Source of the DNA: Desulfobia sp.
Lineage (GTDB): Bacteria; Desulfobacterota; Desulfobulbia; Desulfobulbales; SURF-16
DNA: 5,608 nucleotides
Direction of reading: 5' to 3'
Assembly (NCBI GenBank): GCA_030608985.1
Contig: JAUWDC010000104.1
Coordinates: 1 to 5,608, forward strand
The position numbers were made by a program, and so were the translations under genes. How positions within the stretch are numbered: the first letter of the stretch is position 1; the number at the start of each line of letters is the position of its first letter. Positions 5,339 to 5,608 of the stretch are shown here, piece by piece. Under the pieces are notes generated by a model. That model ran no database searches. It was not told the DNA's origin and was given only the letters and a program-made list of their open reading frames with translations.

Positions 5339-5608
5339 TTATTCGTTTGCCGCCAGGGTAGCTCGGAGGTACTCGCGGTTCAGGCGGGCAATGTTGCGGA
5401 TGGAGATGCCCTTGGGGCAGACGTTTTCGCATTCACGTTCATTGCCGCAGTTGCCAAACCCCTCGTTGTCCATGGTCGTGACCATGGCCTGGGCACGGCG
5501 TTTCCGTTCCACCTGGCCCTGGGGGAGCAGGGAAAGCTGGGAGATCTTGGCCGAGACAAAGAGCATGGCTGCGGCGTTGGGACAGGAGGCAACACAGGCC
5601 CCGCAGCC
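5339..5608 (-). CDS. sdhB: Succinate dehydrogenase / fumarate reductase iron-sulfur subunit, C-terminal part
   Basis: The last 89 residues are visible; the N-terminal [2Fe-2S] domain lies beyond the right edge. The fragment starts [10 protein letters not shown], the second cysteine cluster (C2, C5, C9), and later has C54-x5-C60-x3-C64-P. In this family the unseen first Cys, C2, C5 and C64 would hold the [4Fe-4S] centre, and C9, C54 and C60 the [3Fe-4S] centre next to the quinone site. The segments [30 protein letters not shown] and [18 protein letters not shown] match the SdhB/FrdB type known from Bacteroidetes and delta-proteobacteria (from memory). The subunit passes electrons between the flavoprotein and the membrane cytochrome b. 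It is probably the last gene of its operon, because more than 800 bases without a convincing gene follow. FrdB versus SdhB direction cannot be told from the sequence. Confidence 0.95.
   Translation of the reverse strand, partial: GCGACVASCPNAAAMLFVSAKISQLSLLPQGQVERKRRAQAMVTTMDNEGFGNCGNERECENVCPKGISIRNIARLNREYLRATLAANE

Overview
The window looks like bacterial chromosome, probably from an anaerobic delta-type proteobacterium (Desulfobacterota). This is inferred by eye from three things: the style of the succinate dehydrogenase/fumarate reductase iron-sulfur subunit, a multi-membrane-span hybrid histidine kinase of the H-D-x-N-N type, and a tungstate/molybdate-like ABC ATPase. No marker gene fixes the taxon. 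GC is moderate in genes, and several intergenic stretches are markedly AT-rich.

Layout from left to right. (1) Positions 1-612 (+) hold the C-terminal part of an ABC transporter ATPase with a TOBE-like tail, cut by the window edge. (2) Positions 613-868 are an AT-rich gap between convergent genes. (3) Positions 869-1990 (-) encode a membrane-anchored Rossmann-fold protein of unknown function that recalls acyl-ACP reductases by eye. (4) Positions 1991-2528 form a 538-base gap that is not empty. It holds a near-consensus sigma70 promoter, about 240 nt without a convincing ORF, and a perfect intrinsic terminator, all on the minus strand and ending about 60 nt before the gene at 1990. This is either a small RNA or an attenuated 5' leader. 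Further right is a 79-bp REPIN-like doublet of inverted REP sequences. (5) Positions 2529-4511 (-) encode a 660-residue membrane hybrid histidine kinase with a C-terminal receiver. (6) Positions 4512-5338 are an 827-base stretch with no convincing intact gene. It has a cluster of GTAAC/GTTAC half-sites just upstream of the kinase, a possible decayed coding fragment on the minus strand, two copies of a CACAGAG/CTCTGCG-type repeat, nested inverted repeats and a C8A8 tract. (7) Positions 5339-5608 (-) hold the C-terminal 89 residues of SdhB/FrdB, cut by the right edge.

The genes do not form an obvious pathway. A transporter ATPase, an orphan reductase-like protein, an orphan sensor kinase and a respiratory complex subunit are separated by long regulatory or repeat-rich gaps, so each is probably its own transcription unit or the end of one. 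The most interesting parts are the candidate small RNA/attenuator, the reductase-like gene behind it, and the palindromic elements.
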